The translations under genes were made by a program, and so were the position numbers. From NCBI GenBank assembly GCA_964557855.1, contig CAZLBP010000014.1:1-64000 (forward strand): a DNA stretch of 64,000 nt. The letters run 5' to 3'. Positions 42,621 through 51,491 of this stretch are shown here, one piece after another; position 1 is the first letter of the stretch; every line of letters begins with the position of its first letter. This stretch comes from JAJRZL01 sp964557855 (GTDB taxonomy: Bacteria > Zixibacteria > MSB-5A5 > GN15 > FEB-12). The notes under the pieces are model-generated. The model did no database searches, was not told where the DNA came from, and was given only the letters and a program-made list of their open reading frames with translations.

Positions 42621-44591
42621 ATGTTCAGAATTCCGATCAAAGAAATCAATGCCGAGTATCCGGCCGAGACGAAGTTCCTGAAGAGCATTCAGCGCACCGT
42701 CCGGGAGAGCTGCCTGGCGGCCGGGCTGCCGGACCGCGAGACGGCGGCTGTGCTCCTGGCTATAGAAGAGGGCGCCAGCAATATCATCAGGCACGCGTAC
42801 CTGTACGAAAAAGGAGTGATCCGACTACGAATCGTGATCTACAAAAAGCAGATCGTGTTTTCTCTGATAGATTTCGGTCGTCCCTTTCAACCGAGCGGCA
42901 ACGGCCGGATCGATTTGAAGCAACTGGTGGAGTCGAAACGCAAGGGCGGTCTGGGTTTCTACATGATCCGCAAGATCATGGATTCCGTCGAAGTCATCAT
43001 GTCCGGCGGCTACAACGAACTAAGGATGATCAAGCGCATCCGTCCGGCTGCGGCCGGGACTATCCCATTTCTTTCGCGTATGTTCTCTCTCCGGGTCCGC
43101 TTTTCGGTATGGACTTTTCTCATCGTGTTCATCATTGTGGGCGGCTCCTACTACTACATCGATCGCCAGACATCGCAACAACTCTACGCTCACCTCCACG
43201 ATACCGTTACGTCTTTGACAAATACGATAGCCGAGCAAGCGTCCGGCTATATCCTGAATCGGCGTTCGGATGCCGAATTCGACGAACTGGTTGTCAGCTA
43301 CGTCCGATCCAACGAGGAGTTCCTGCGGCAAGTTGTGCTGACCGACCGCGAGGGGAGCATACTGGCACACTCCGATGATATACGAAATATCCGACGTCAG
43401 TATCGTCCGCCGCCGACTGTCAACGATTCGGCCTTCGGCGCGGCCCAGAGCTACCGTCTGGAGGGGAGGAAACTGTTCTACCTGGTCGTCCCCATACGAA
43501 CGGGTAGTGATCGCGTCGGTAGAGTGCACGTTTCCTACAGCGCCGGTAACATCCAGGGTGATCTGGCGGGCGCCCGACAGAAAACGGCTCTGCTGACGGC
43601 GATATTACTGCTGTTCGGAATCGCCGGCGTGTTTCTGCTCTCGAGCTATTTCGTGGGACCGATCGTGAAGATAACGCAGCGCGTCCGCAAGTTCGCTTCA
43701 GGCGATCTCGCTTCGGAACTTCCGCTGGAGGGGGCCGAGGAGTTCTTTGAGATTTCCCGCGCCTTCAACCAACTGACAACGCGCGTCAATCAGGATCAGG
43801 AACACGTGGCGGAGCGGGAACGTATGCTCAAGGAGATTGAGGTGGCTTCGCATATTCAGAAGACGTTGCTGCCACGGCAGTTTCCGAAGGTTCCCGGGCT
43901 GGAGATCGAGGCCTTCTACCGCGCCGCCTCGACCGTCAGCGGTGATCTGTATGACATCTTCCAGGTCGATCCGACCCACTACTGTCTGACCGTGGCCGAC
44001 GTTTCGGGAAAAGGGGTACCGGCGTCATTAGTCATGTCCATGTTGCGCACGGTCATACAGATTCAAGCGCCTCGAGCTTCCTCGGCGCGAGACATCCTGA
44101 TCAGCGTCTACGATTATCTCAAAGGCAATATACCGGGCGGCATGTTCATTACCGTTATGCTGGCCCTGTATGAAACCACCGAACAGCGGTTGAACTTTGT
44201 CTCTGCCGGGCACAATCCCATGGTCTATTACAGCTTCGAAAGAGATACTCTGGAGAAGCTGAATCCCACCGGGATGCCGATGGGACTGCCGACCGCGGTC
44301 GATACGACGTTCGAACAACGGTTGCAGGAGAAGTCGATCATGCTCGGGGACGGCGACCTCTTCCTGATGTTCACCGACGGTATCACCGAGGCCGGCAATC
44401 GGGAAGGGGAGCACTATGGAATGGATCGGTTTATCCGCTTTGTCCAAAGCCAGGTCACCGACGGAATCGGAGTATCGTCGGCTGCGATTTCTGAACGACT
44501 GGTCAACGATCTGGACGGTTTTGCCGGTCAAACCGGCATTGCCGATGACATCACGTTTATCGTGGCGCGGGTCAGGAAACCGACGAATTAG
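42621..44591 (+). CDS. RsbW-like HATPase / membrane sensor / HAMP / SpoIIE (PP2C) phosphatase
   Basis: 656 aa. Residues 1-140 are an anti-sigma-type HATPase: N box LAIEEGASNIIRHAY (47-60), LIDFGRP (82-88), KGGLGFYMIRKIMDSVEV (108-125). TM1 is about 163-180, a periplasmic sensor domain 181-322, TM2 323-345, HAMP to ~395. Residues ~400-650 are a SpoIIE/RsbU phosphatase with metal motifs GDLYDIF, VADVSGKG, FVSAGHNP, MFTDGITEAGN and ADDITFIV. In partner switching, the kinase (RsbW) and phosphatase (RsbU) act oppositely on a STAS protein; here both are on one chain. No STAS gene is in the window. Confidence 0.88.
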   Translation: MFRIPIKEINAEYPAETKFLKSIQRTVRESCLAAGLPDRETAAVLLAIEEGASNIIRHAYLYEKGVIRLRIVIYKKQIVFSLIDFGRPFQPSGNGRIDLKQLVESKRKGGLGFYMIRKIMDSVEVIMSGGYNELRMIKRIRPAAAGTIPFLSRMFSLRVRFSVWTFLIVFIIVGGSYYYIDRQTSQQLYAHLHDTVTSLTNTIAEQASGYILNRRSDAEFDELVVSYVRSNEEFLRQVVLTDREGSILAHSDDIRNIRRQYRPPPTVNDSAFGAAQSYRLEGRKLFYLVVPIRTGSDRVGRVHVSYSAGNIQGDLAGARQKTALLTAILLLFGIAGVFLLSSYFVGPIVKITQRVRKFASGDLASELPLEGAEEFFEISRAFNQLTTRVNQDQEHVAERERMLKEIEVASHIQKTLLPRQFPKVPGLEIEAFYRAASTVSGDLYDIFQVDPTHYCLTVADVSGKGVPASLVMSMLRTVIQIQAPRASSARDILISVYDYLKGNIPGGMFITVMLALYETTEQRLNFVSAGHNPMVYYSFERDTLEKLNPTGMPMGLPTAVDTTFEQRLQEKSIMLGDGDLFLMFTDGITEAGNREGEHYGMDRFIRFVQSQVTDGIGVSSAAISERLVNDLDGFAGQTGIADDITFIVARVRKPTN

Positions 44592-44685
44592 CTTCCTCGT
44601 TCTACGGGCATTATTTAGTTGATTCAATGTTAACAGTCAGCTATTGTAGCCACAGGACGGAACCGGGAAAGGAAGGAGCTTTGAG

Positions 44686-44970
44686 ATGGCACTGTACATT
44701 ATGGCGATGACCATCAACCCGAATGCAAAAAAGGAGCACGAGGACGTATCTCACCAAATCGATGAATCTCTGAAAGTGTTTTCGACCAGAAAGGTGAAGG
44801 TGCACAACGTATTTGCGACATTGGGAAGATACGATCTGCTGGCGGTATTCGATGCCAATGATCAGTCCGTGGCGTTTGCAATCGCATCCGAGATAAACAA
44901 TTTGGGGGTGCTCGATACCGAAACGTGGCCGGTAATCCCCTACGAGGACTTCTCCCGGCTTATGAAATAA
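44686..44970 (+). CDS. GYD-domain protein
   Basis: 94 aa, the size of single-domain GYD/AsnC-effector-like proteins. The signature is TLGRYDLLAVFDANDQSVAF with VFSTRKVKVHNVFA before it. The ferredoxin-like fold usually forms oligomers; function is unknown. Strong GGAAGGAG Shine-Dalgarno. It lies 94 bases after the phosphatase gene and converges on the GlpX-like gene 50 bases away. Confidence 0.8.
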   Translation: MALYIMAMTINPNAKKEHEDVSHQIDESLKVFSTRKVKVHNVFATLGRYDLLAVFDANDQSVAFAIASEINNLGVLDTETWPVIPYEDFSRLMK

Positions 44971-45020
44971 CGGATCAAGTGAGTCCTGTGACCGGTTATC
45001 TTAAGATCCGATTACCGTGC

Positions 45021-46700
45021 TCATTGCTCTGAGTCCAGCCACCACTCCGGGGACAGGCGTTGCGTTAACTCGACAATCTCTCGGTCCTGTTCATTCAGTG
45101 CTCCTCGTTCAATAAGACCGTCCAACGAGCCATGCAGCAGCGCCATCCTGTCCCGAATCAGGGCAATCGTAGGGTAGTATTCGTTATTGAAGAAAATCCG
45201 GTACCGCAGGCGGGACAGCCCGTCTTCAAGCATCTTACCGATAGCCTGCTCCAGGTCTTTACCTTGCCGGTCCTGCAATTGCTCTTTGGGTGACTTGAGC
45301 TTGTCGACGGACTTCTCCAGGCCGTCTATGCACTCAAAGTTGAAGTGCCAGCACTCGGTCAGCCCCAGAGAATTGATGACGAGCGTGCTGACGGTAATGG
45401 TGCCTTTGTCCGAGTCGGAGCGGACGCCCTTCATAAACGGCAGATAAATGTTGTCCGTAATTCCGCCAAAGGCACTGACCCCACCGGCGTACGGATCATT
45501 GATGATATCATGGATAGTGAAATACGGTTTCTGTTGGAAGCGGGCGTCTTGAATCATCATCAGCTCTTCTTCGGTGTAGTGAAAACGGTTGTTCCAGAGC
45601 TCTTCGGGAGACAGGTCCTTTTTCGTCAGGGAAGAATGCGAAGTCAGCATCCCAATAGCCTGCCCGCCCCGCCAGACCAGGGGCAGGACGCCGACCGCCC
45701 ACTCGGCGGAGCCGCCTATCTCACCGATCATGGAATTAAGAGCGCGCCCATTAGGGAAGTTGACTCCCTCGAGCCCGAGAATCAGCGCCGGGAACAGGTC
45801 ACCGTCGGCGTCATAAGGAACGCTCACCCCCACTTGGTTGAGTATATCCATGGCCGGGTAGTGTCTTTTGCGGTCGATGAAAAAGGCGGAGAGCTGTTCG
45901 AAATTCGAATGACCATAGGAGTCGGCAATGATCTTGGCCGCGTCGGCCAGCGACAGCTCCCGGGGGTTAAACTCGTCAAAGTGGGCGCCACTCATCCAGC
46001 GCTGGACATAGATATCCGGCAAATGGCGTTTGATCTGGGCTTCGATAAGAAACATAGCCGTCAAGCTGGAATGCAGGCCCTTGACGGACTTGGTCGTACC
46101 CTCGATGACGTCATTTCCCATGGTGAGCAACGAGACATTGCGGGGCATATCGGATCCGTACTGCACCCGATGCTCCTTTTTGCCGAACAGGGCGCCGACG
46201 GCGATAGTGGGATTACCTCCAACCTCTTTGCCCGGTTTGGCGCGGACACCTTCGGTCAGAGTCGATTCGATCAGCACCTCCTCGCCGACAGGGAAGGACT
46301 TTGTTGTCAGCTGCAGCACTTCGCCCATGACCTGGGCCGCGGTGCGGTCATTGGCCCGCTTGAGCTCGTTGATGAACGGTTTAGTGGCTTTTTCTTTCGG
46401 GACGCCCTGCAGACTACCCCGCCCGTGAATACCGACTGCGACCGCCGAGAGCGCCGCCGACAGAACGGCTGACTCACGGAGCTTGCGGTTGCGCATGGCG
46501 CCGAGATTTGATTTAGGGTTGGTCTTGTCGCTGAGAACATCGATCGATCCATCCTTCAGAAGAATGCCGTACATGTCGAACACGGCGGCGTGTCGAAGAT
46601 TAAACTCGATCACCCGGTCCTTGTCGAACTCGATAATATCTCTCTGGCCGGTATAGTTAATGCGCTGGTCCGCTACATCGAATCGTAATGAACTATTCAT
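45021..46700 (-). CDS. Divergent GlpX-like (class II fructose-1,6-bisphosphatase family) protein
   Basis: 559 aa from the ATG at 46700, preceded on its strand by GAGGA; longer in-frame starts lack support. I recognise GlpX landmarks in order: TMGNDVIEGTTKSVKGL (compare DPIDGT...KG), PDIYVQRWMSG, FFIDRKRHYPAMDILNQVG, DADGDLFPA (compare DGD) and GEIGGSAEWAVGVLPL (compare GIGGAPEGV). Typical GlpX is ~320-340 aa; this has ~40 extra N-terminal and ~150 extra C-terminal residues. The acidic metal motif is kept as DVIEGT. It may hydrolyse a sugar bisphosphate, but substrate is unknown. Confidence 0.6.
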   Translation of the reverse strand: MNSSLRFDVADQRINYTGQRDIIEFDKDRVIEFNLRHAAVFDMYGILLKDGSIDVLSDKTNPKSNLGAMRNRKLRESAVLSAALSAVAVGIHGRGSLQGVPKEKATKPFINELKRANDRTAAQVMGEVLQLTTKSFPVGEEVLIESTLTEGVRAKPGKEVGGNPTIAVGALFGKKEHRVQYGSDMPRNVSLLTMGNDVIEGTTKSVKGLHSSLTAMFLIEAQIKRHLPDIYVQRWMSGAHFDEFNPRELSLADAAKIIADSYGHSNFEQLSAFFIDRKRHYPAMDILNQVGVSVPYDADGDLFPALILGLEGVNFPNGRALNSMIGEIGGSAEWAVGVLPLVWRGGQAIGMLTSHSSLTKKDLSPEELWNNRFHYTEEELMMIQDARFQQKPYFTIHDIINDPYAGGVSAFGGITDNIYLPFMKGVRSDSDKGTITVSTLVINSLGLTECWHFNFECIDGLEKSVDKLKSPKEQLQDRQGKDLEQAIGKMLEDGLSRLRYRIFFNNEYYPTIALIRDRMALLHGSLDGLIERGALNEQDREIVELTQRLSPEWWLDSEQ

Positions 46701-47056
46701 GCTATGTTCCTCACCTGTTTGAATTTCATTGCTAATGAAATACGGGAAGCGGAGGAGAATAGCAAGGGAAATAAAACACAAGCAGGGGCCGTCTTCGCCG
46801 GACGGTACAATCATTCGACTGCTCTCGGAGAGAAGATCTCGCCAATTATGGAAGGCAACGGTAGTTCTGAAGCATATGTCATTGTCACGACAGACTATCT
46901 ACATTTGCTGTTCGCAGTTAACGCCCAAAAACCCCTTGCGGCATACCTGCGTATTCGTTATTATGTGAAAAATTTCACCAGAGACTCTGGTTCGGGAGAG
47001 TCCAACTGAAGTGACACAGGACCGGAAATGCTAATTCTAAATACAATGGTGTTGAC
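46701..47056. other. Divergent intergenic region between the GlpX-like gene and iorA
   Basis: 356 bases between divergent genes; an open frame of ~100 codons here shows no family features and is not called. The region should hold promoters for both sides. On the iorA side TTGCGG (46936-46941), 17 bases, TATTAT (46959-46964) is a possible promoter, next to the CRP-like palindrome. Confidence 0.5.
46964..46979. promoter_or_regulatory. CRP/FNR-family-like palindrome upstream of iorA
   Basis: TGTGA-AAAATT-TCACC, with GTGAAA/TTTCAC arms in perfect inverted repeat. It resembles the CRP-type site TGTGA-N6-TCACA and overlaps the end of a possible -10. A redox or energy regulator here would suit a ferredoxin oxidoreductase operon, but this is inference. 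Confidence 0.4.
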
Positions 47057-48847
47057 ATGAGAGAGTTGATGTCCGGTAACGAGGCGATCGCGCGCGGTGC
47101 GTACGAGGCCGGAGTGAAACTGGCCGCCGCCTATCCGGGGACACCGTCGACCGAGATTCTGGAGACACTGGCAGCGCGATACCGCACGATATATTCGCAG
47201 TGGTCACCGAATGAAAAAGTGGCCTATGAAGTCGGTATCGGAGCCTCGATCGGGGGCGCCCGTGCGCTGGTAGCGATGAAGCACGTCGGCGTCAATGTCG
47301 CCGCCGATCCGTTCATGACCCACGCGTACACGGGTGTGAACGGCGGGTTTGTGCTGGTTTCGGCCGATGATCCCGAGATGCATTCGTCCCAGAACGAGCA
47401 GGACAACAGATACTACGCCAAATTTGCCCAGGTGCCGATGCTGGAACCGTCCGATTCGCAGGAAGCCAAGGACATGACGGTTACGGCCTTCGAGGTTTCC
47501 GAAATCTTCGACACGCCGGTGCTTTTGCGGGTGACGACGCGTATTTCGCATTCCAAAGGTGTGGTCGAGCTAGGCGAACCAACGGAAGGACCGGACGGCA
47601 AGTTCGTAAAGGACCCCGGCAAGTATGTCATGGTACCGTCCAACGCCCGCGGTCGACATGTAGTCGTGACGGAGCGGCTGGAGAAGTTGAGGAAATTCAC
47701 CGAGGAGACGCCGCTTAATTACGTTGAGGATAACGGCTCGAATATCGGCATCATCTGCGGTGGGATATCGTACCAGTATGCTAAAGAAATCCTGCCTGAT
47801 CTGGATTATCTCAAGCTGGGATTCAGCTACCCGCTGCCGATGAAGAAGATCGCCGAATTCGTGAAGAGTCATGACATGGTATTGGTAGTCGAGGAGCTCG
47901 AGCCCTTCTATGAAGAGCAAATCAGAGCGGCCGGTATTGAAGTCGAAGGGAAGAAATACTTCGGCGTTCGTGGTGAGCTGTCTCCGGGGCGGGTGGCGGC
48001 CGGTTTCAAAGAGGCGGGTCTGCTCGACGAAGTCCATGCGGCAATGATCCCGCCCGAGGTCGACATGTTCCCGCGCCCGCCCGTGTTGTGTCCCGGCTGT
48101 CCGCATCGGGGCGCTTTCATGGCCCTGAAGAAACTCGGCGTGGCGGTGACCGGGGATATCGGTTGCTATACACTGGGCGTGATGAAGCCGCTCAATGCAC
48201 TGGATACTTGCATCTGCATGGGAGCCTCGATCGGTAATGCGATCGGAATGGAGAAGGTCAAAGGTTCGAAAAAGGGGACGGTGGCCGTGATTGGGGATTC
48301 GACGTTTCTCCATTCGGGAGTGACGGGCCTGATGGACGCCGTATACAACAACAGCAACGTGACCATAATCATCCTCGATAACCGCGCGACGGCGATGACG
48401 GGCGGACAGCAGCATCCCGCGACGGGCAAGACGCTGATGGGTGACGACGCCGGGGAGGTCGACATTCCGACCCTGTGTAAGGCGATGGGCGTGAAGAACT
48501 TTCGTTCCGTAGACCCCTACGATTACGACCAGGTACTCGATGTGATCAAAGAGGAACTCGATAAACCGGGACCGTCCGTCATTCATACTAACCGTCCCTG
48601 CGTGTTGATGCCGAAGCGGATCATGAACGAACCGTACACGGTTGACCTGGAGCTCTGCAACGCCTGTTCGGCCTGTTTCCGCATTTCCTGTCCGGCCATT
48701 GGGGCGGCCAAAGAGACAAACAAACACGGCTACCCTAAGGCGGTCATAGATCCTACCCTCTGTACCGGCTGTACGTTGTGTGCTCAGATTTGTCCGGTGG
48801 AGGCCATTGTCCTGAAAAGCCAGTTCGTAGGAGAGGGGGTGAAATGA
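47057..48847 (+). CDS. iorA: Indolepyruvate:ferredoxin oxidoreductase, alpha subunit
   Basis: 596 aa, normal. N-terminal pyrimidine-binding domain (MSGNEAIARGAYEAGVKLAA, AYPGTPSTEILETLA), central TPP domain (LCPGCPHRGAFMALKKLG, VTGDIGCYTLGVMKPLNALD, VIGDSTFLHSGVTGLMDAVY) and C-terminal 2x[4Fe-4S] ferredoxin domain (LCNACSACFRISCP and LCTGCTLCAQICPVEAI). Oxidatively decarboxylates aryl (and some branched) 2-oxoacids to acyl-CoA, reducing ferredoxin; oxygen-sensitive. Overlaps iorB. Confidence 0.96.
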   Translation: MRELMSGNEAIARGAYEAGVKLAAAYPGTPSTEILETLAARYRTIYSQWSPNEKVAYEVGIGASIGGARALVAMKHVGVNVAADPFMTHAYTGVNGGFVLVSADDPEMHSSQNEQDNRYYAKFAQVPMLEPSDSQEAKDMTVTAFEVSEIFDTPVLLRVTTRISHSKGVVELGEPTEGPDGKFVKDPGKYVMVPSNARGRHVVVTERLEKLRKFTEETPLNYVEDNGSNIGIICGGISYQYAKEILPDLDYLKLGFSYPLPMKKIAEFVKSHDMVLVVEELEPFYEEQIRAAGIEVEGKKYFGVRGELSPGRVAAGFKEAGLLDEVHAAMIPPEVDMFPRPPVLCPGCPHRGAFMALKKLGVAVTGDIGCYTLGVMKPLNALDTCICMGASIGNAIGMEKVKGSKKGTVAVIGDSTFLHSGVTGLMDAVYNNSNVTIIILDNRATAMTGGQQHPATGKTLMGDDAGEVDIPTLCKAMGVKNFRSVDPYDYDQVLDVIKEELDKPGPSVIHTNRPCVLMPKRIMNEPYTVDLELCNACSACFRISCPAIGAAKETNKHGYPKAVIDPTLCTGCTLCAQICPVEAIVLKSQFVGEGVK

Positions 48848-49449
48848 TGGATCCGAAGAAGCATGACATTTTGATAGTGGGTGTCGGAGGCCAGGGAGTC
48901 CTGCTGGCATCGGAATTGATATCCGAAGTTGCCATGGGGGCCGGACTCGATGTGAAGAAAGCGGAAGTACACGGTATGTCCCAGCGCGGCGGCGTGGTTA
49001 CCTCCCATGTCAAGATCGCGCCCAAAGTTTACTCACCGACCATCGAGTATGGCCAGGCAGACGTCCTGATGGCGTTCGAACAAGCAGAAGGCCTGCGGGC
49101 GCTGGATTGGATGCGCCAGGATGGGGTGGCTATTGTCTCGACGACCGCGCTGATACCGGCCATAGTGACTTCGTCGAAACAATTCGATTATCCCAAGGAT
49201 CCGGTGAGTCGTATGAAAAAGAAGGCGAGCAACGTGATAGCCGTCGACGCCGACAAAATAGCCGGCGAGATCGGTAATCCCCGTGTCGTGAATACGATTC
49301 TGCTGGGCGTTTTGTCGAACCACGTACCTTTCGGCGTCGAGTTGTGGCTCGATGCTATCAAACGCCGGGTCAAAGAGCGTTTCGTCGACATCAATCTCAA
49401 GGCCTTTGATTACGGTCGGCAGATCAGCTTATCGGAAGTCAAAGCATAA
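48844..49449 (+). CDS. iorB: Indolepyruvate:ferredoxin oxidoreductase, beta subunit
   Basis: 201 aa. KHDILIVGVGGQGVLLASEL is the gamma-type (POR/KOR gamma) domain start, followed by KKAEVHGMSQRGGVVTSHVK, the IorB signature. The ATG at 48844 overlaps the iorA stop (ATGA); a second ATG follows immediately. Partner of IorA in the heteromeric enzyme. Confidence 0.95.
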   Translation: MMDPKKHDILIVGVGGQGVLLASELISEVAMGAGLDVKKAEVHGMSQRGGVVTSHVKIAPKVYSPTIEYGQADVLMAFEQAEGLRALDWMRQDGVAIVSTTALIPAIVTSSKQFDYPKDPVSRMKKKASNVIAVDADKIAGEIGNPRVVNTILLGVLSNHVPFGVELWLDAIKRRVKERFVDINLKAFDYGRQISLSEVKA

Positions 49450-49458
49450 GGGGGAGCC

Positions 49459-50526
49459 GTGGCTGAGAAGATGCTGATCATCAACCCGGGCTCAACCTCG
49501 ACCAAGGTGGCCCTGTTTGACGGCAAGAGCAAAGTCTCGGAGGAAGTTGTTCGTCACGACCCGGTCGAACTGAGTCACTTCGATAACGTCGCCGATCAGT
49601 TCGATTTCCGTATGGTGGCTATAGACCAATGGATCGACTCTCTCGGTCTCCGGAACGGCGAGCTGAGCGCGGTGGTCGGAAGGGGCGCGCCGTTGAAACC
49701 GCTGGAGGGCGGCTCGTACGCCATCAACGATGACTTACTCAAAGCCGTCCGGACCATGCAATACTCCAACCATGCGTCCAATCTGGGGCCGATCATTGCG
49801 CACCATCTCAGCGAGCGGTTCGAGGTGCCGTCATTGATTGCCGACCCGATTACGGTGGACAACTTCACTGACGTGGCGCGCGTGAGCGGGGTACCGGAAA
49901 TCGAGCGCAAATGCCGGGCGCACGCGCTCAATATCAAAGAAGTCAGCCGCCGGGAGGCGATCAAGCTGGGTAAAACTCTCGATACCGCCAATTTCGTTAC
50001 GGCCCACATGGGCGGCGGCATATCCGTCGCCGCGCTGAAAAGGGGGAGGATTGTCGATGTCAACGACGGATTGCTGGGTATGGGACCGTATTCGCCGGAT
50101 CGCGCCGGGGCATTACCGATTGGAGGACTGGTGAAGCTCTGTTTCTCCGGCGAGTTCACCGAAAAGGAACTGATTGACAAGCTGTCCCGGAAATCAGGTC
50201 TGATGGGGTATCTCGGAGAAGCGGATTTGCGGAACGTGGACGATATGATCAATGGTGGGGATGAGAAAGCGAAGCTGTATTTCGACGCTATGGCCTACCA
50301 GATTGCCAAGGAAATCGGTGCGGCGGCAGCCGTGCTGTGCGGCGAAATTGATGCCATCATACTCACCGGCGGCATGGCCTACTCCCGGCGATTAGCAGAC
50401 GAAATCACCAGGCATGTATCGTTTATCTCCGAGCTCCGCGTGGTGCCCGGTGAATTCGAGATGGAAGCTCTCGCTGCTGCCGGCAGGCGGTACCTGAACG
50501 GGGAAGAGGAGCTGAAAGAGTACTAG
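49459..50526 (+). CDS. buk: Butyrate kinase family acyl kinase
   Basis: 355 aa, the Buk length. ASKHA motifs: MLIINPGSTSTKVALFDG, FVTAHMGGGISVAALKRGRI, DVNDGLLGMGPYSPDRAGAL and AIILTGGMAYSRRLADEI. Transfers phosphate from an acyl phosphate to ADP. Start is GTG with a close GGGGGAG; an ATG at 49471 is an alternative. Between iorB and ptb, so the natural substrate may be an aryl-acetyl or branched-chain acyl phosphate rather than butyryl phosphate. Confidence 0.93.
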   Translation: MAEKMLIINPGSTSTKVALFDGKSKVSEEVVRHDPVELSHFDNVADQFDFRMVAIDQWIDSLGLRNGELSAVVGRGAPLKPLEGGSYAINDDLLKAVRTMQYSNHASNLGPIIAHHLSERFEVPSLIADPITVDNFTDVARVSGVPEIERKCRAHALNIKEVSRREAIKLGKTLDTANFVTAHMGGGISVAALKRGRIVDVNDGLLGMGPYSPDRAGALPIGGLVKLCFSGEFTEKELIDKLSRKSGLMGYLGEADLRNVDDMINGGDEKAKLYFDAMAYQIAKEIGAAAAVLCGEIDAIILTGGMAYSRRLADEITRHVSFISELRVVPGEFEMEALAAAGRRYLNGEEELKEY

Positions 50527-50529
50527 GAC

Positions 50530-51480
50530 ATGGTAACAACTCCCATACACTCTTCGGATCAACTCATCGAGCGGGCCGTTGCCATTGCCCGAGAGGGCCG
50601 GAAGAAGACCGTAGCGGTAGCGGTGGCTCAGGATGTGGACGTCATCGGCGCCGTTTCACAGGCACAGGACGACGGCTACGTTAACGGGATACTGGTTGGC
50701 GACAAGGCCAAAATCAAGGAACTGGCTGCCGATAATGGTATTTCTATAAAGGCCCTGGAAGTGGTCGATGAGCCCGATGTGAGTCAGGCGGCTCACCGGG
50801 CGGCTCAGCTGGCCTCGGAGAAAGAAGCTGATCTCATAATGAAAGGCTTCTTACCGACATCGGCTTTGTTGCGGACGGTACTCGGCAAGCAGTATGGTCT
50901 GCGAGGCACGAATACGCTTTCGCACTGTGCCGTACTGGATGTCCCGGGTTATCACAAGCTGTTGAATTTTACGGATGGCGGTATGGTAGTGAAACCCGAC
51001 CGGGAGCAGAAACTCCAAATTCTGGAAAACGCGGTCCTGGTGGCGCGGGCGTTGCATTTGTCACCGGTCAAAGTTGCCGTTTCGGCGGCGGTGGACAAAA
51101 TATCCGACAAGATGCCCCATACCCTGACCGACCACGACTTCGTGATCCCCCGGGCCATGAAGAAGCTGGAGGATATTGTCATACAAGGTCCCTTGACGCT
51201 GGATCTGGCCATGTCCGGGGAGGCTGCGGAATACTACGATGCCCGAGGGCTGGTGATCGGCGACGCCGATATCTTTCTTGTGGATTCAATAGAGGAATGC
51301 AATATCATCGTCAAGTCGCTCATTCAGTTCGCGGAGGCAGTGTTTGCCGGCGTGATTGTCGGCGCCAAGGTCCCGGTTTCGCTCGTGTCTCGGACAGATA
51401 CGGTTAAGAATAAGAAGGCCTCACTGGCCATCGCCTGCCTGCTGGCGGATTACTACTTGCAGAACGAGTTCTGGGACTAG
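50530..51480 (+). CDS. ptb: Phosphate butyryltransferase family protein 1
   Basis: 316 aa. Pta/Ptb-type family features: VAVAVAQDVDVIGAVSQAQD, EKEADLIMKGFLPTSALLRT, GTNTLSHCAVLDVPGYHKLL, IVIQGPLTLDLAMSGEAAEY and ADIFLVDSIEECNIIVKSLI then AGVIVGAKVPVSLVSRTD. Converts acyl-CoA plus phosphate into acyl phosphate plus CoA, feeding Buk. Starts 3 bases after the buk stop. Confidence 0.93.
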   Translation: MVTTPIHSSDQLIERAVAIAREGRKKTVAVAVAQDVDVIGAVSQAQDDGYVNGILVGDKAKIKELAADNGISIKALEVVDEPDVSQAAHRAAQLASEKEADLIMKGFLPTSALLRTVLGKQYGLRGTNTLSHCAVLDVPGYHKLLNFTDGGMVVKPDREQKLQILENAVLVARALHLSPVKVAVSAAVDKISDKMPHTLTDHDFVIPRAMKKLEDIVIQGPLTLDLAMSGEAAEYYDARGLVIGDADIFLVDSIEECNIIVKSLIQFAEAVFAGVIVGAKVPVSLVSRTDTVKNKKASLAIACLLADYYLQNEFWD

Positions 51481-51491
51481 GGGAGAGCGCA

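Noticed and set aside
41606..42688. Minus-strand open frame (360 codons) opposite the PorV-TPR gene
   Set aside because: The plus-strand protein is clearly real; the antisense frame has no motif or Shine-Dalgarno support.
45345..46472. Plus-strand open frame (375 codons) opposite the GlpX-like gene
   Set aside because: I considered whether it, not the minus-strand frame, was the gene. The minus-strand protein has ordered GlpX landmarks and a good start; this one has none.
46704..47009. 101-codon frame between the GlpX-like gene and iorA
   Set aside because: It begins inside the leader of the minus-strand gene and lacks motifs; the stretch is more likely a divergent promoter region.
47050..47056. 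TTGACA-like sequence at the iorA start
   Set aside because: It runs into the start codon, leaving no room for a -10 and leader.
47570..48910. Long minus-strand open frame (446 codons) opposite iorA
   Set aside because: It is a frame shadow of iorA: the plus-strand protein has full family motifs, and this frame has no recognisable domain and a histidine/arginine-rich composition typical of antisense frames.
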